Shown one piece after another: positions 42,278-51,058 of a DNA stretch of 64,000 nucleotides (the stretch's first letter is position 1; each line of letters begins with the position of its first letter). This DNA is from Rhodobiaceae bacterium UBA7804 (GTDB lineage: Bacteria; Pseudomonadota; Alphaproteobacteria; Parvibaculales; Parvibaculaceae), in the NCBI GenBank assembly GCA_002480495.1, contig DLCG01000009.1, positions 150,473 to 214,472 on the forward strand, in the 5' to 3' direction. The notes under the pieces are model-generated. The model was not told the DNA's origin. It saw nothing but the letters and a program-made list of their open reading frames with translations, and did not search any database. A program made the position numbers and the translations under genes.

Positions 42278-42651
42278 GGCTTGTCCTCCTCGCCGCATGT
42301 AAATCGCGCAACGAGTCTGAATGTGAGGCCTGCGGCAATCATCGCGAAGAACGTGCTCGCGAAGAGCGCCACGACGATGGGCCAGAGATCCTCCGCGAGG
42401 AGTGCCGCATAGGTCATCACCCCTACGCCTGCGGGTATGTAGAAGAAATTGAGATGCGCGAGCAGAAAATCCGCCACGCGACCGAGCGGCGCCGGAATAC
42501 GGCGAAGCGCAACGAGCACCCCAAGCAGCATCAGAATGCCGAGCACCGTCCCCGGCACAGGAAGACCGAGCGACCAGGAAAGAAGCCGTCCCGCCGAATC
42601 GCAGAGAACGAGAAGGAGAAAGGTTGTCGTCAGTTGAAGAGCGGTGCGCAT
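42274..42651 (-). CDS. lrgA: LrgA/CidA family protein
   Basis: A 125-residue holin-like membrane protein with four hydrophobic helices. The LrgA pattern is GLPVPGTVLGILMLLGVLV followed by LLAHLNFFYIPAGVGVMTY. Partner of LrgB; together they are proposed to control murein hydrolases or export short organic acids. The ATG at 42651 lacks a strong ribosome site; the frame stays open upstream, but those residues are not family-like. Confidence 0.87.
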   Translation of the reverse strand: MRTALQLTTTFLLLVLCDSAGRLLSWSLGLPVPGTVLGILMLLGVLVALRRIPAPLGRVADFLLAHLNFFYIPAGVGVMTYAALLAEDLWPIVVALFASTFFAMIAAGLTFRLVARFTCGEEDKP

Positions 42652-42784
42652 GACGGTCTGGCTGCTCGTTGCGAATGATCCTTCATATTCGAGTCGAGGC
42701 CCAGTGTCGTCAATTTGCTGGAATAGTGCGGCAAGCGCGCATAGCCTTTGCAGGGAATCAGCACATATTTCCGGTGAGCAAATA

Positions 42785-43510
42785 ATGGCTGCCAATATCA
42801 AGACCGCCTTCATCGACTATAGCGACGGGGAAACGAGTTTCGAGGGCTACGTCGCCTGTCCGGCCTCCGGCGGAAAGCACCCCTGCGTTCTCGTCGCGCA
42901 TGACTGGAGCGGCCTCAACCAGGGCACGCGGGCGCGCGCCGAACAGATGGCCGCGCTCGGCTATACGGCCTTCGCGATGGACGTTTACGGCAAGGGCGTT
43001 CGCGGCGACGAGCAGGGAGACAATTCGGCGCTGATGAGCCCGCTTCTCGCCAACCGGGCCTTGCTGAAGAAGCGCCTGCTCGCCGCGCTCGAAGCAGCAA
43101 AGGCCCACGAGGCCGTCGACGCCTCCCGTATCGGCGCGATGGGATACTGCTTCGGAGGACTTTGCGTTCTCGACATGGCCCGCGCCGCCATGCCGGGCCT
43201 CAAGGGGGTCGTGAGTTTTCACGGCATCTTCATGCCGCCCGATCTCGGCCCGCAGGACAAGATCACGGCAAAGGTTCTCATCCTGCACGGCTGGGACGAC
43301 CCGATGGCGCCACCCGATCATGTCGCCGGCGTTGCCAAAGAGATGACGGAAGCGGGCGCAGACTGGCAGCTCCATGCCTATGGCCACGCGATGCACGCCT
43401 TCACCACGGAAGGCTTGAACGCGCCGGAACGTGGCATCCGCTATGACGCAAATGCCGACCGGCACTCATGGACCGCGATGAAAAACTTCTTCGAGGAAGT
43501 GCTCGGCTGA
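42785..43510 (+). CDS. Dienelactone hydrolase family protein
   Basis: A 241-residue alpha/beta hydrolase of the dienelactone hydrolase family. The nucleophile elbow is GYCFGG, giving the Cys nucleophile characteristic of this family; the acid is probably Asp in HGWDDPMAP and the base His in YGHAMHAF. The N-terminal VLVAHDWSGLNQGTRARA supplies the oxyanion part. It may hydrolyse lactones or esters of aromatic or lipid breakdown; no catechol genes are nearby. It is divergent from lrgAB and abuts the convergent dCTP-deaminase-like gene. Confidence 0.88.
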   Translation: MAANIKTAFIDYSDGETSFEGYVACPASGGKHPCVLVAHDWSGLNQGTRARAEQMAALGYTAFAMDVYGKGVRGDEQGDNSALMSPLLANRALLKKRLLAALEAAKAHEAVDASRIGAMGYCFGGLCVLDMARAAMPGLKGVVSFHGIFMPPDLGPQDKITAKVLILHGWDDPMAPPDHVAGVAKEMTEAGADWQLHAYGHAMHAFTTEGLNAPERGIRYDANADRHSWTAMKNFFEEVLG

Positions 43511-44668
43511 CTATTTCGCGCGGAAGTGCTTGGAGAGTTTCAGGCCCTGACGCTGGTAGTTCGAGCCAAGGCCCGAGCCGTAGAGAACGGAGGGCCGGTC
43601 CGTCAGCCGCTCCAGCACGAAGCGGCCGATGATCTGTCCGTGTTCCAGAATGAAGGGCACGTCGTGCGAGCGCACTTCAAGGACGATGCGGCTTCCCGCG
43701 CCGCCCGCCTCGCGCGCGCCAAAGCCCGGATCGAAGAAACCCGCATAATGGACGCGGAACTCGCCGACCAGCGGGTTGTAGGGGACCATCTCGCCCGCAT
43801 GGGTCGCCGGGATGTGCAGCGCTTCCGCTGAAGCAAGAATGTAGAATTCATCCGGGTCCAGAATGAGCCCCTTGCCGGGGCGAACATGAACGGGGTCCCA
43901 GAAGTCGCGCACCTCATAGGCGCTGACCTTGTCGATGTCGATGACACCGGAATGACGCTTCGCACGATATCCGACGACCTCGTCTTCGGTTTCCGCGCCT
44001 AGATCGACGGTGAGCGCGATACCGCCATCGATATCGGCCTCGCCATCGACGAGCCTCACCTCTTCGTGCAGGCGCTTCATCTCCGCATCCGAGCAGGTGT
44101 GCGTACCGCGGCGAAAGCGGATCTGCGCGAGGCGCGAGCCGGGACGAACGAGGATCGGAAAAGTACGCGGACTGATCTCCAGATAAAGGTGCCCCTTGTA
44201 ACCCGCGACGACCTGATCGAACTCGGCCGAGAAATCCGTGATAAGACGGGTAAAGACATCGAGACGGCCGGTCGAGCTTTTCGGATTGGCCGAAGCGGAG
44301 GTGCGCTCGGAAAGGGCCAGCGCCTCGACCAACGGCACCAGATAGACGCAACCGGTTTCGAGTACGGCTCCTTCTGTGAGGTCGATCTTGTGAAGCATCA
44401 GCTCCTCGACGCGCTCCATCACGCCGCGCTCGGGGCCTGGCAGGAAGGAAGCGCGCAGACGATAGGCGACCGGGCCGAGGCGAAGGTCGAGGCTGGCGGG
44501 CTGGATCTGGCTCGGGTCTATCTCATGCCCGCCCCAGATTTCCTTTTCGCGGATGAGCGTCTGGATGCCATGCGAGGGCAGGATGCCCGTCGTGTGCAGC
44601 TGGCCGGGGCCGACGCGGCGCGGCTCGTCATTGTGATGGGGGAAGAGATCGTCCGCCGCTTTGGTCAT
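43511..44668 (-). CDS. Double-domain dCTP deaminase/dUTPase-fold protein
   Basis: A 385-residue protein with two dUTPase-like beta-domains. The first half (about 30-190) has IQPASLDLRLGPVAYRL and NPKSSTGRLDVFTRLITDFSAEFD, close to the KSS-GR and catalytic-loop motifs of dCTP deaminase. The second half repeats the fold with FRVHYAGFFDPGFG and IVLEVRSHDVPF. Alphaproteobacteria often annotate this as 2'-deoxycytidine 5'-triphosphate deaminase. It should convert dCTP to dUTP, but the duplicated form has no characterised member that I know. It is divergent from the metZ unit. Confidence 0.82.
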   Translation of the reverse strand: MTKAADDLFPHHNDEPRRVGPGQLHTTGILPSHGIQTLIREKEIWGGHEIDPSQIQPASLDLRLGPVAYRLRASFLPGPERGVMERVEELMLHKIDLTEGAVLETGCVYLVPLVEALALSERTSASANPKSSTGRLDVFTRLITDFSAEFDQVVAGYKGHLYLEISPRTFPILVRPGSRLAQIRFRRGTHTCSDAEMKRLHEEVRLVDGEADIDGGIALTVDLGAETEDEVVGYRAKRHSGVIDIDKVSAYEVRDFWDPVHVRPGKGLILDPDEFYILASAEALHIPATHAGEMVPYNPLVGEFRVHYAGFFDPGFGAREAGGAGSRIVLEVRSHDVPFILEHGQIIGRFVLERLTDRPSVLYGSGLGSNYQRQGLKLSKHFRAK

Positions 44669-44800
44669 GGAATCCGGGGCCCTCGGAGCGGCGGGGGCCT
44701 TGCCCCGCCTTGTCTTTTTCAGCCTCGTTTATAGTTGGCGTCAAAGCGGGGGGAAAGCCCGCAGGACGCCGGCCCCGAATCCGTGCTCCCGAATCCAGCC

Positions 44801-44829
44801 TTGACGGGACCCCACCCTCCCCCTTAAAT
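44801..44829 (+). promoter_or_regulatory. Promoter of metZ
   Basis: TTGACG (44801-44806) and TTAAAT (44824-44829) are separated by exactly 17 bases. Transcription would begin about seven bases later, a few bases before the SAM-II aptamer, which fits very well. Confidence 0.7.
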
Positions 44830-44840
44830 GCGCCCGATCC

Positions 44841-44893
44841 CGTGGTGATTTGAGCCGACCGGCTTGCGGCCACGTTAAACAACTCGCTAAAAA
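44841..44893 (+). promoter_or_regulatory. SAM-II riboswitch (metA motif)
   Basis: The classic conserved sequence is present: CGTGGTGATTTGAGCCG, CCGGCTTGCGGCCACG, then TTAAACAACTCGCTAAAAA. P1 is CGTGG (44841-44845) with CCACG (44870-44874); the downstream GCTAAA pairs back to form the pseudoknot that binds S-adenosylmethionine. It lies directly upstream of metZ, a standard target, and should reduce metZ expression when SAM is abundant. Confidence 0.93.
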
Positions 44894-44894
44894 G

Positions 44895-44934
44895 GTCGGG
44901 ACGCGAGCCCCGATCCCGACGGTCGGGGTTTTTT
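44895..44934 (+). terminator. Terminator/antiterminator after the SAM-II aptamer
   Basis: CCCCGA (44908-44913) pairs with TCGGGG (44923-44928), followed by TTTTTT (44929-44934): an intrinsic terminator just before metZ. GTCGGGA (44895-44901) can pair instead with TCCCGAC (44914-44920), opening the terminator. Control would then be transcriptional, by competing hairpins. The competition with the aptamer is inference. Confidence 0.6.
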
Positions 44935-44949
44935 ATTTGGGGTAGCCCG

Positions 44950-46140
44950 ATGAGCAAGACGACACGCGACGGCCGCACACTGCGGCCCCGGACCGAAGCC
45001 GTTCATGGCGGCACGAACCGCACGCCTTTTGGCGAGACGAGCGAGGCGCTGTTCCTCACCTCGGGCTATGTCTACGACTCGATGGAAGCCGCCGAGCGCC
45101 GCTTCAAGAACGAGGAGCCGGGCTTCGTCTATAGCCGCTTTTCCAACCCGACGGTGCGGATGTTCGAAGAGCGCATGGCCGCTCTCGAAGGCGCGGAGGA
45201 CGCCCGCGCCACCGCCACGGGCATGGCGGCAGTCACTTCGGCCATGCTTTGCTACCTCAAGGCGGGAGACCATGTGCTCTCCTCCCGGGCTCTATTCGGC
45301 TCCTGCCGCTACATCGTGGAAGACCTGCTGCCGCGGTTCGGCGTCACCTCGACGCTGATCGACGGACGCGACATCGACGCCTGGAAGAAGGCCGTTCAGC
45401 CCAATACCAAGGTCTTCTTCCTTGAAACGCCGTCGAACCCGACGCTCGAAATCATCGATATCAAGGCGGTCGCGGATATCGCCCATGCAGCGGGCGCCAA
45501 GCTTTTCATCGACAATGTGTTCGCGACGCCAACGCTTCAGCGGCCGATGGAGCTGGGCGCCGATGTTGTCGTCTATTCCGCGACGAAGCATATCGACGGG
45601 CAGGGGCGCTGCCTTGGCGGCGTCGTGCTCGCCGACCAGCAGTTCATCACCGACCATCTGGCGAATTTCCTGCGCCAGACTGGTCCGAGCCTCAGCCCCT
45701 TCAATGCCTGGGTGATGCTGAAGAGCCTCGAAACGCTCGATCTGCGCGTGCGCGAACATGCGCGAAACGCGGAGACGGTGGCCCGCTTCCTCGAAGGGCA
45801 TAAGGGTATCGAGCGCGTCTTCTATCCGGGCCTGCCGAGCCATCCGCAGCACAACCTGGCGAAGAGCCAGATGGAAGCCGGCGGCAATATCGTCGCCTTC
45901 GAGGTGAAGGGCGGCAAGGCGGGCGCCTTCCGTTTCGCCAATGCGCTGCAGGTCGTGAAGATCTCGAACAATCTCGGCGATTCCAAAAGCCTCATCACTC
46001 ATCCGGCGACGACAACCCATCAACGGCTCACACAGGAAGCCCGGGAAGAGCTTGGAATCAACGAAGGGCTGGTGCGGCTTTCCGTGGGCCTGGAGGATCC
46101 GGCCGACCTCATAGAGGACATGGAACGGGCGCTGGCGTGA
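44950..46140 (+). CDS. metZ: O-succinylhomoserine sulfhydrylase
   Basis: A 396-residue PLP enzyme of the Cys/Met metabolism family. The PLP Lys lies in YSATKHIDGQGR, with FLETPSNPTLEI earlier and SLGDSKSLITHP-like text (NNLGDSKSLITHPATTTH) near the end. It forms homocysteine directly from O-succinylhomoserine and sulfide. The alphaproteobacterial MetZ length and N-terminus fit well, and the SAM-II riboswitch upstream supports methionine synthesis. The start at 44950 is short of a strong ribosome site (GGGGT nearby). Confidence 0.93.
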   Translation: MSKTTRDGRTLRPRTEAVHGGTNRTPFGETSEALFLTSGYVYDSMEAAERRFKNEEPGFVYSRFSNPTVRMFEERMAALEGAEDARATATGMAAVTSAMLCYLKAGDHVLSSRALFGSCRYIVEDLLPRFGVTSTLIDGRDIDAWKKAVQPNTKVFFLETPSNPTLEIIDIKAVADIAHAAGAKLFIDNVFATPTLQRPMELGADVVVYSATKHIDGQGRCLGGVVLADQQFITDHLANFLRQTGPSLSPFNAWVMLKSLETLDLRVREHARNAETVARFLEGHKGIERVFYPGLPSHPQHNLAKSQMEAGGNIVAFEVKGGKAGAFRFANALQVVKISNNLGDSKSLITHPATTTHQRLTQEAREELGINEGLVRLSVGLEDPADLIEDMERALA

Positions 46141-46334
46141 AGCATTAACCTTGTGCCCCAAAAAAGCCGCCATTAACAGGAAGTTAGAGTGTCTCCGCTA
46201 GGTTGTTAAACCTGTGGGGGAAGGGCTTTCCGGTATCTTGCCGAAAGTCTGCTGCGGCACATATCCCTCGCAGGGCCCGGCCAGAAAGGTCGCGCTCCGC
46301 AAACATTCAGAGGTCTTCGAGCAAGGATCGCCCG

Positions 46335-46727
46335 ATGTACAGCGCCATGACCCGGTCCATCAATATTCTGGTCGAACCGACCTATCTGGAGGACCAGTCC
46401 GAGCCCGATCAGGACTATTACGTCTGGGCCTATCACGTCACGATCGAAAATCGTGGCCGCGAGACGGTGAAGCTGCGCGCGCGCTACTGGAAGATCACCG
46501 ATGCATGCGGCCATGTACATGAGGTGCGCGGGCCCGGCGTTGTCGGCGAACAGCCTGTTCTGAAACCTGGCGAAACCTTTGAATACACGAGCGGCACACC
46601 GCTCGGGGCGCCTTCCGGCATCATGTTCGGCAATTACGAAATGGAGACCGACGAGGGCGAAACCTTCGAGGTCGACATTCCCGCCTTCTCCCTCGACAGC
46701 CCGTATGGCATGAGAATGCTGCACTAG
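46335..46727 (+). CDS. apaG: ApaG domain protein
   Basis: A 130-residue fibronectin-III-like protein of the ApaG family. It holds YVWAYHVTIENRG, RYWKITDACG and the glycine segment GPGVVGEQPVLKPGETFEYTSG. ApaG is linked to Co2+/Mg2+ efflux genetics, but its mechanism is unproven. AAGGA at eight bases selects the ATG at 46335 over upstream in-frame codons. It follows metZ by 194 bases that contain no gene. Confidence 0.93.
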   Translation: MYSAMTRSINILVEPTYLEDQSEPDQDYYVWAYHVTIENRGRETVKLRARYWKITDACGHVHEVRGPGVVGEQPVLKPGETFEYTSGTPLGAPSGIMFGNYEMETDEGETFEVDIPAFSLDSPYGMRMLH

Positions 46728-46812
46728 GCACGGCCAGCCTCGCTTCCCGCGCCTCACCGGTTTAGGATGACGCATCTTCAAGCCCATCCTTCTCCACCGG
46801 AAGCCCAACTTC

Positions 46813-47991
46813 ATGGCCGCGCCGCAAGTCTTCACGTCCCGGGAGATGATCGAAAAGCTCATCTCTTTCGACACGACAAGCCATCTTTCCAATCTCGACC
46901 TCATCGACTTCGTGGAGAGCTATCTCGCGAGCCACGGCGTGAAGTCGCGCCGTGTCATGAACGAGGACCGCACCAAGGCCAATCTCTTCGCCACGCTGGG
47001 TGATGAAACACAGGCAGGCGGCATCGTCCTATCGGGACACACGGATGTGGTCCCCGTCGAGGAGCAGGACTGGTCGAGCGATCCCTTCAGCGTCGTGGAG
47101 CGGGATGGCAAGCTCTACGGGCGCGGCACGAGCGACATGAAAAGCTTTATCGCTCTCGTGCTTTCCCGTGTACCCGAGTTCCTGAAGGCTGGACCGAAAA
47201 TCCCGGTACATCTGGCTTTCTCCTATGACGAGGAAGTCGGATGTCTCGGCGTCCGCCACATGATCGACAGCATCATTCGCGACCTTCCAAGGCCCCAGGT
47301 GGTGATCGTCGGCGAGCCTTCCTCCATGAAGGTCGTCAACGCGCACAAGGGCATCCACTCCTACAACACCAAGGTGACGGGGCTTGAATTCCATTCGAGT
47401 CAGACGCATCTCGGCGTCAGCGCCATACAATATGCGGCGGAGCTCATTACCTTTCTGATGCAGCTGGCCGATGAGATGCGCGAACGCGGCGATGCCTCGG
47501 GACGCTTCAGCCCGCCTTGCACGACGATCAATATCGGCACCATCCAAGGCGGAACGGCACTGAACATCATCCCGAAGAGCTGTTCCTTTCTCTGGGAGTA
47601 CCGCCCGCTTCCGGATGCCGATCCGTCCGAAATCATCACCCGCTTCAACGCCCATGTGGAAGAAGATGTTCTGCCGCGCATGCGCGCCGTCTTTCCAGGC
47701 GCAAGCATCGAGACGACCGTCCGCGCGCAATCGCCCGGACTTGCTGCGCTCGATGGCGACCCGGGAGAGACGCTGGTCATGAAACTCGCCCAGTGCAACT
47801 CGGCGGAGGCCGTTTCCTACAACACGGAGGCGGGGCTTTTCCAGCTAGCGGACATTCCAACCGTCGTGTGCGGGCCGGGCGACATCGCGCAGGCGCACAA
47901 ACCCGACGAGTTCATCGAGTTGTCGCAAATCGCGGAATGCGAAACATTCATGAAGCGGCTGGCGGAGTATGTATCGGGCCGGTCAATCTAG
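46813..47991 (+). CDS. argE: Acetylornithine deacetylase
   Basis: A 392-residue M20-family metallohydrolase of arginine synthesis. Metal ligands and catalytic acid are visible in SGHTDVVP, GRGTSDMKSF, DEEVGCLG and VGEPSSM, and the dimerisation domain has INIGTIQGGTALNIIP. It removes acetate from N-acetylornithine. Other M20 enzymes (succinyl-diaminopimelate desuccinylase) are alternatives, but the segment order fits ArgE of alphaproteobacteria, and argD/argF lie 3 kb away on the other strand. Its 3' end overlaps the convergent BLUF gene by nine bases. Confidence 0.85.
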   Translation: MAAPQVFTSREMIEKLISFDTTSHLSNLDLIDFVESYLASHGVKSRRVMNEDRTKANLFATLGDETQAGGIVLSGHTDVVPVEEQDWSSDPFSVVERDGKLYGRGTSDMKSFIALVLSRVPEFLKAGPKIPVHLAFSYDEEVGCLGVRHMIDSIIRDLPRPQVVIVGEPSSMKVVNAHKGIHSYNTKVTGLEFHSSQTHLGVSAIQYAAELITFLMQLADEMRERGDASGRFSPPCTTINIGTIQGGTALNIIPKSCSFLWEYRPLPDADPSEIITRFNAHVEEDVLPRMRAVFPGASIETTVRAQSPGLAALDGDPGETLVMKLAQCNSAEAVSYNTEAGLFQLADIPTVVCGPGDIAQAHKPDEFIELSQIAECETFMKRLAEYVSGRSI

Positions 47992-48435
47992 TTTCGGCGC
48001 GCCGTGCATGCCACGGCTCGCATAGAGCGCGCGCATGAAAGAAACGAGTTCAGGCGCCTTCTCGCGCAACCGCGCGATCGAAGGATCGCGAGACAGATCC
48101 GAGGCATCGAAGGGCAAAGCCTCACCCAGATCGTCGATCTTCATGAACTTTTCGAAGCCCATCGACCAATCCGGGAAAGTACGTTCGGCGCGTTCCTGCT
48201 GAAGAACACGAATAAGAGCGCTGTGACGGGGATCGCGCGCAATGCGCCGATAGGTTTCTTCCACCCGCTCCCTTTGACCCTCGAGAACCTGGAAGAAGGT
48301 GCCGTCGATCAACAAAAGCATACCCGACAGCCCGTCGCGCCTGTTGTTGGTGTTCGAAGCCTTGAGAATTCCATGAACGTCTGCGTCAGTGAGCCCGGGC
48401 AGCGCCGCGCTCATATATGCGATCTGGAAAACCAT
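47983..48435 (-). CDS. BLUF-domain blue-light sensor
   Basis: A 150-residue stand-alone BLUF photoreceptor. The flavin-site residues are in place: Tyr7 in IAYMS, Asn30/31 in SNTNNRRDGLSG, Gln49 in FFQVLEG, and Trp90/Met92 in FPDWSMGF. BLUF proteins bind FAD and shift a hydrogen-bond network under blue light. A helical tail of about 50 residues follows, but there is no output domain, so it must act on a partner protein. No partner is obvious nearby. Confidence 0.92.
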   Translation of the reverse strand: MVFQIAYMSAALPGLTDADVHGILKASNTNNRRDGLSGMLLLIDGTFFQVLEGQRERVEETYRRIARDPRHSALIRVLQQERAERTFPDWSMGFEKFMKIDDLGEALPFDASDLSRDPSIARLREKAPELVSFMRALYASRGMHGAPKLD

Positions 48436-48516
48436 CTTCCCTTCCCAAGGGTCGTTGCATCACATTGGCCAAAGTTAACGGCAGGACGTTGCTTGGGAGT
48501 TAATCAGGACGAAAGG

Positions 48517-49137
48517 CTAACGCAGGACGGGGCCCATGCTCCGTTCGACCTCGACCGTCAGCGCCGCGTCGAATTTCGCCGCAAGACCTTGCATGAGGGC
48601 GGCGTAGGCGGCTTCGCGTTCGTTGAGGCTGGCGCTTTCCAGGATGGTGCGCTCGGCAGTCGCATCCACGTCGGCGGACCAGGAACCGGAACCGCCATCG
48701 GGAGAGGGACGCTCAACGACGAGTCGTGCCTTAAGACGCGCCTTGAGGCGGGTGTCGAGCTGATCGCCGAAGAGACCGGTCAGGCCACCCTTCTTTTCCA
48801 GCCGTTCGGAAACGACCGTCCCGTCGAGAATGACGAGTGTTGCCTTGCCGCGATTGCCGGTAGCGACAAGCCTGGTCAGGGCCCAGCTCCGCGCGATCGT
48901 TGCCGGCGATTCCGTGTGCAGATGTTCGATATAGGGCTGCCGGTTCGATGAGGTAAAACGGTTGTCGACCGTCACATTCGCAATGTCGAGCCGCAAAACC
49001 GGACGTGCCTCGAAGGAGATGGGCTGCGCCGCGACAGGAGCCGGTGGATCGCCTGCGCATGCTGCAAGAAGAGGGATGACCAGAGCCAATGAAAGGCTGC
49101 GCAGGAGGGACAGGCGGGAAAGGTCGGGACGGTTCAC
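48517..49137 (-). CDS. Predicted lipoprotein
   Basis: A 206-residue protein with a lipoprotein signal: SLLRSLSLALVIPLLAAC, where Cys27 would be lipidated. The mature domain begins with Pro/Ala residues and has a strand-rich section (VLRLDIANVTVDNRF) and a basic helix (TRLKARLKARLVVERP). The family is not recognised. It is 13 bases downstream of hslO, in the argD-argF-hslO transcription unit, and the role is unknown. Probably outer- or inner-membrane attached in the periplasm. Confidence 0.75.
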   Translation of the reverse strand: MNRPDLSRLSLLRSLSLALVIPLLAACAGDPPAPVAAQPISFEARPVLRLDIANVTVDNRFTSSNRQPYIEHLHTESPATIARSWALTRLVATGNRGKATLVILDGTVVSERLEKKGGLTGLFGDQLDTRLKARLKARLVVERPSPDGGSGSWSADVDATAERTILESASLNEREAAYAALMQGLAAKFDAALTVEVERSMGPVLR

Positions 49138-49150
49138 GGTCGGTGCCTCT

Positions 49151-50110
49151 TCAGTTCAGCCCTTCCTTCAATTCGGCGGGCTCGAAAGTGTAGACCTCGC
49201 TGCAGAATTCGCAGGTCACTGTGATTACACCTTCCTGTGCCATTTCGTCGATTTCATGGCTGCCAAAGGAGCGAAGCACCGAACTCATGCGCTCGCGGGA
49301 GCAGTGGCAGGAGAATTCGATCCGCGCGGGGTCGTAGGCACGGACCCCGTCTTCATGGAAAAGACGGTAGAGAAGACGATTCGGCTCCAGCGCGGGGTCG
49401 AGAAGTTCGTGGTCTTCTACCGTATCGAGCAGGATAGAGGCGCGATTCCACGCTTCTTCTTCATCCGTGTAGGGGCTTTCATCATCACCTTCGCGAAAGC
49501 CGGTCAGTCCGCCATCGCGCGCGATGTGCTGGATCATGATCGCGCCTGCGCGCCAGTTCTTTTCCGGTCCTTCCGCCTCGCGATGATAGAATGGACCGGC
49601 GGCAAGCCGAATGCGGGTCGCAACCTGCTCGGAATTCGCGAAATACTCGTGCGCGCTATGACTTAGCCCGTCCGGGTGAAGTGCGACGATGCCCTGGTAA
49701 CGGTCCATGTGCGGCCCCTGATCGATGGTAAGGGCGAGATGTCCCTCGCCCATCAGATCCGCAGGCGCCGTTCGTCCCTCGCCGATCGCCTCGGCGACGC
49801 GCTCGGGGTTCATCATCGCATAACCGCGAATCCTTCCGGGCGCCTCGTAGTCCGCAACGAGCATGTTCACCGGCCCGCTGCTCTGCGTCTGCAGAATAAA
49901 ACGGCCGTCGAACTTCAGGGCCGAGCCGATCATGGCGGTAAGCGCCAGCGCCTCGCCCAGCAGGCGCGAGACGGGTTCGGGATAGTCGTGAGAGGTCAGC
50001 ACACGGTCGACGAGAGGACCGAGACGGACGATCCGCCCGCGGATGCCCAGATCCTCTATCTGAAAGGGCTGGACGAGGTCATCGATACTGGCGCCGTTTG
50101 AGATGCTCAC
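49151..50110 (-). CDS. hslO: Hsp33 redox-regulated chaperone
   Basis: A 319-residue Hsp33. The C-terminal zinc site has CHC in EFSCHCSRER and CEFC in VTCEFCSEVY, the redox switch that releases zinc under oxidative stress and activates holdase function. The N-terminal domain contains the family's LLGEALALTAMIGSALKFDG segment. It sits 18 bases after argF and is probably co-transcribed, an arrangement common in alphaproteobacteria. Confidence 0.95.
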   Translation of the reverse strand: MSISNGASIDDLVQPFQIEDLGIRGRIVRLGPLVDRVLTSHDYPEPVSRLLGEALALTAMIGSALKFDGRFILQTQSSGPVNMLVADYEAPGRIRGYAMMNPERVAEAIGEGRTAPADLMGEGHLALTIDQGPHMDRYQGIVALHPDGLSHSAHEYFANSEQVATRIRLAAGPFYHREAEGPEKNWRAGAIMIQHIARDGGLTGFREGDDESPYTDEEEAWNRASILLDTVEDHELLDPALEPNRLLYRLFHEDGVRAYDPARIEFSCHCSRERMSSVLRSFGSHEIDEMAQEGVITVTCEFCSEVYTFEPAELKEGLN

Positions 50111-50128
50111 AAAGACTCCCGATCCCGC

Positions 50129-51058
50129 TTACTGGAAGCACCAGGCCAGCACGCCTTTCTGCGCGTGCAGCCGGTTCTCCGCCTCGTCGAAGACGACCGA
50201 GGCGGGCCCGTCGATCACCTCGGCGGTCATTTCCTCGCCCCGATGCGCAGGTAGGCAATGCATGAAGATCGCATCCTTACCGGCGGCGGCCATCAGCTTC
50301 GCGTTCACCTGGTAGGGGGCAAGGAGGTTGTGACGGCGCGATGCCGTTTCCTCGCTGTCGCCCATCGAAACCCAAGTGTCCGCATTGACGCAATCGACGC
50401 CCCGCACGGCTTCAAAGGGGTCGGCGGTGAGGTGGATATTCGCCTTGCGCGACTTTGCCCAGGCGAGAGCATCCTCGCTCGGAGCAAGCTCGGGCGGGCA
50501 GGCCAGCCTTAGTTCGAATTCGAGTTGGGCAGCGGCATGGATCCACGAAGTCACCATATTGTTGCCGTCACCGACCCAGGCGATGCGCCGCCCGCGGATC
50601 GGCCCCTTATGTTCCTCGAAGGTCATGACATCGGCCATGAGCTGACAAGGATGCGAGCGGTCCGTCAGGCCATTGATCACCGGCACGCTCGCATACTCGG
50701 CCAGTTCGAGAAGATGCTTGTGATCCGTGGTGCGGATCATGATCGCATCGACATAGCGGGAAAGAACCCGCGCGGTATCCGCAATGGTTTCGCCCCGTCC
50801 GAGCTGGGTGTCGTTGCCGTTCAGAAGCAGCGTCTCGCCGCCGAGCTGCCGCATGGCGACGTCGAACGACACGCGTGTCCGTGTCGAGGGCTTTTCGAAG
50901 AGCATCGCGAGAAGCTTGCCCTTGAGGGGCTTGTCCGCATCGGGTTCAGCCTGACCGAGACCGGCACGCGCAGCCTTGCGCTTCTTCGAACTGTCGAGAA
51001 TCGCCCGAATGTCGGCCGGCGTAACTTCGTCGAGATCGAGAAAATGACGTGTACTCAT
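50129..51058 (-). CDS. argF: Ornithine carbamoyltransferase
   Basis: A 309-residue transferase that makes citrulline from ornithine and carbamoyl phosphate. The carbamoyl-phosphate motif is KPSTRTRVSFD, HPCQ appears in DRSHPCQLMAD, and the ornithine loop is the HCLPAHRGEE segment. The ATG overlaps the argD stop by four bases. Confidence 0.96.
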   Translation of the reverse strand: MSTRHFLDLDEVTPADIRAILDSSKKRKAARAGLGQAEPDADKPLKGKLLAMLFEKPSTRTRVSFDVAMRQLGGETLLLNGNDTQLGRGETIADTARVLSRYVDAIMIRTTDHKHLLELAEYASVPVINGLTDRSHPCQLMADVMTFEEHKGPIRGRRIAWVGDGNNMVTSWIHAAAQLEFELRLACPPELAPSEDALAWAKSRKANIHLTADPFEAVRGVDCVNADTWVSMGDSEETASRRHNLLAPYQVNAKLMAAAGKDAIFMHCLPAHRGEEMTAEVIDGPASVVFDEAENRLHAQKGVLAWCFQ

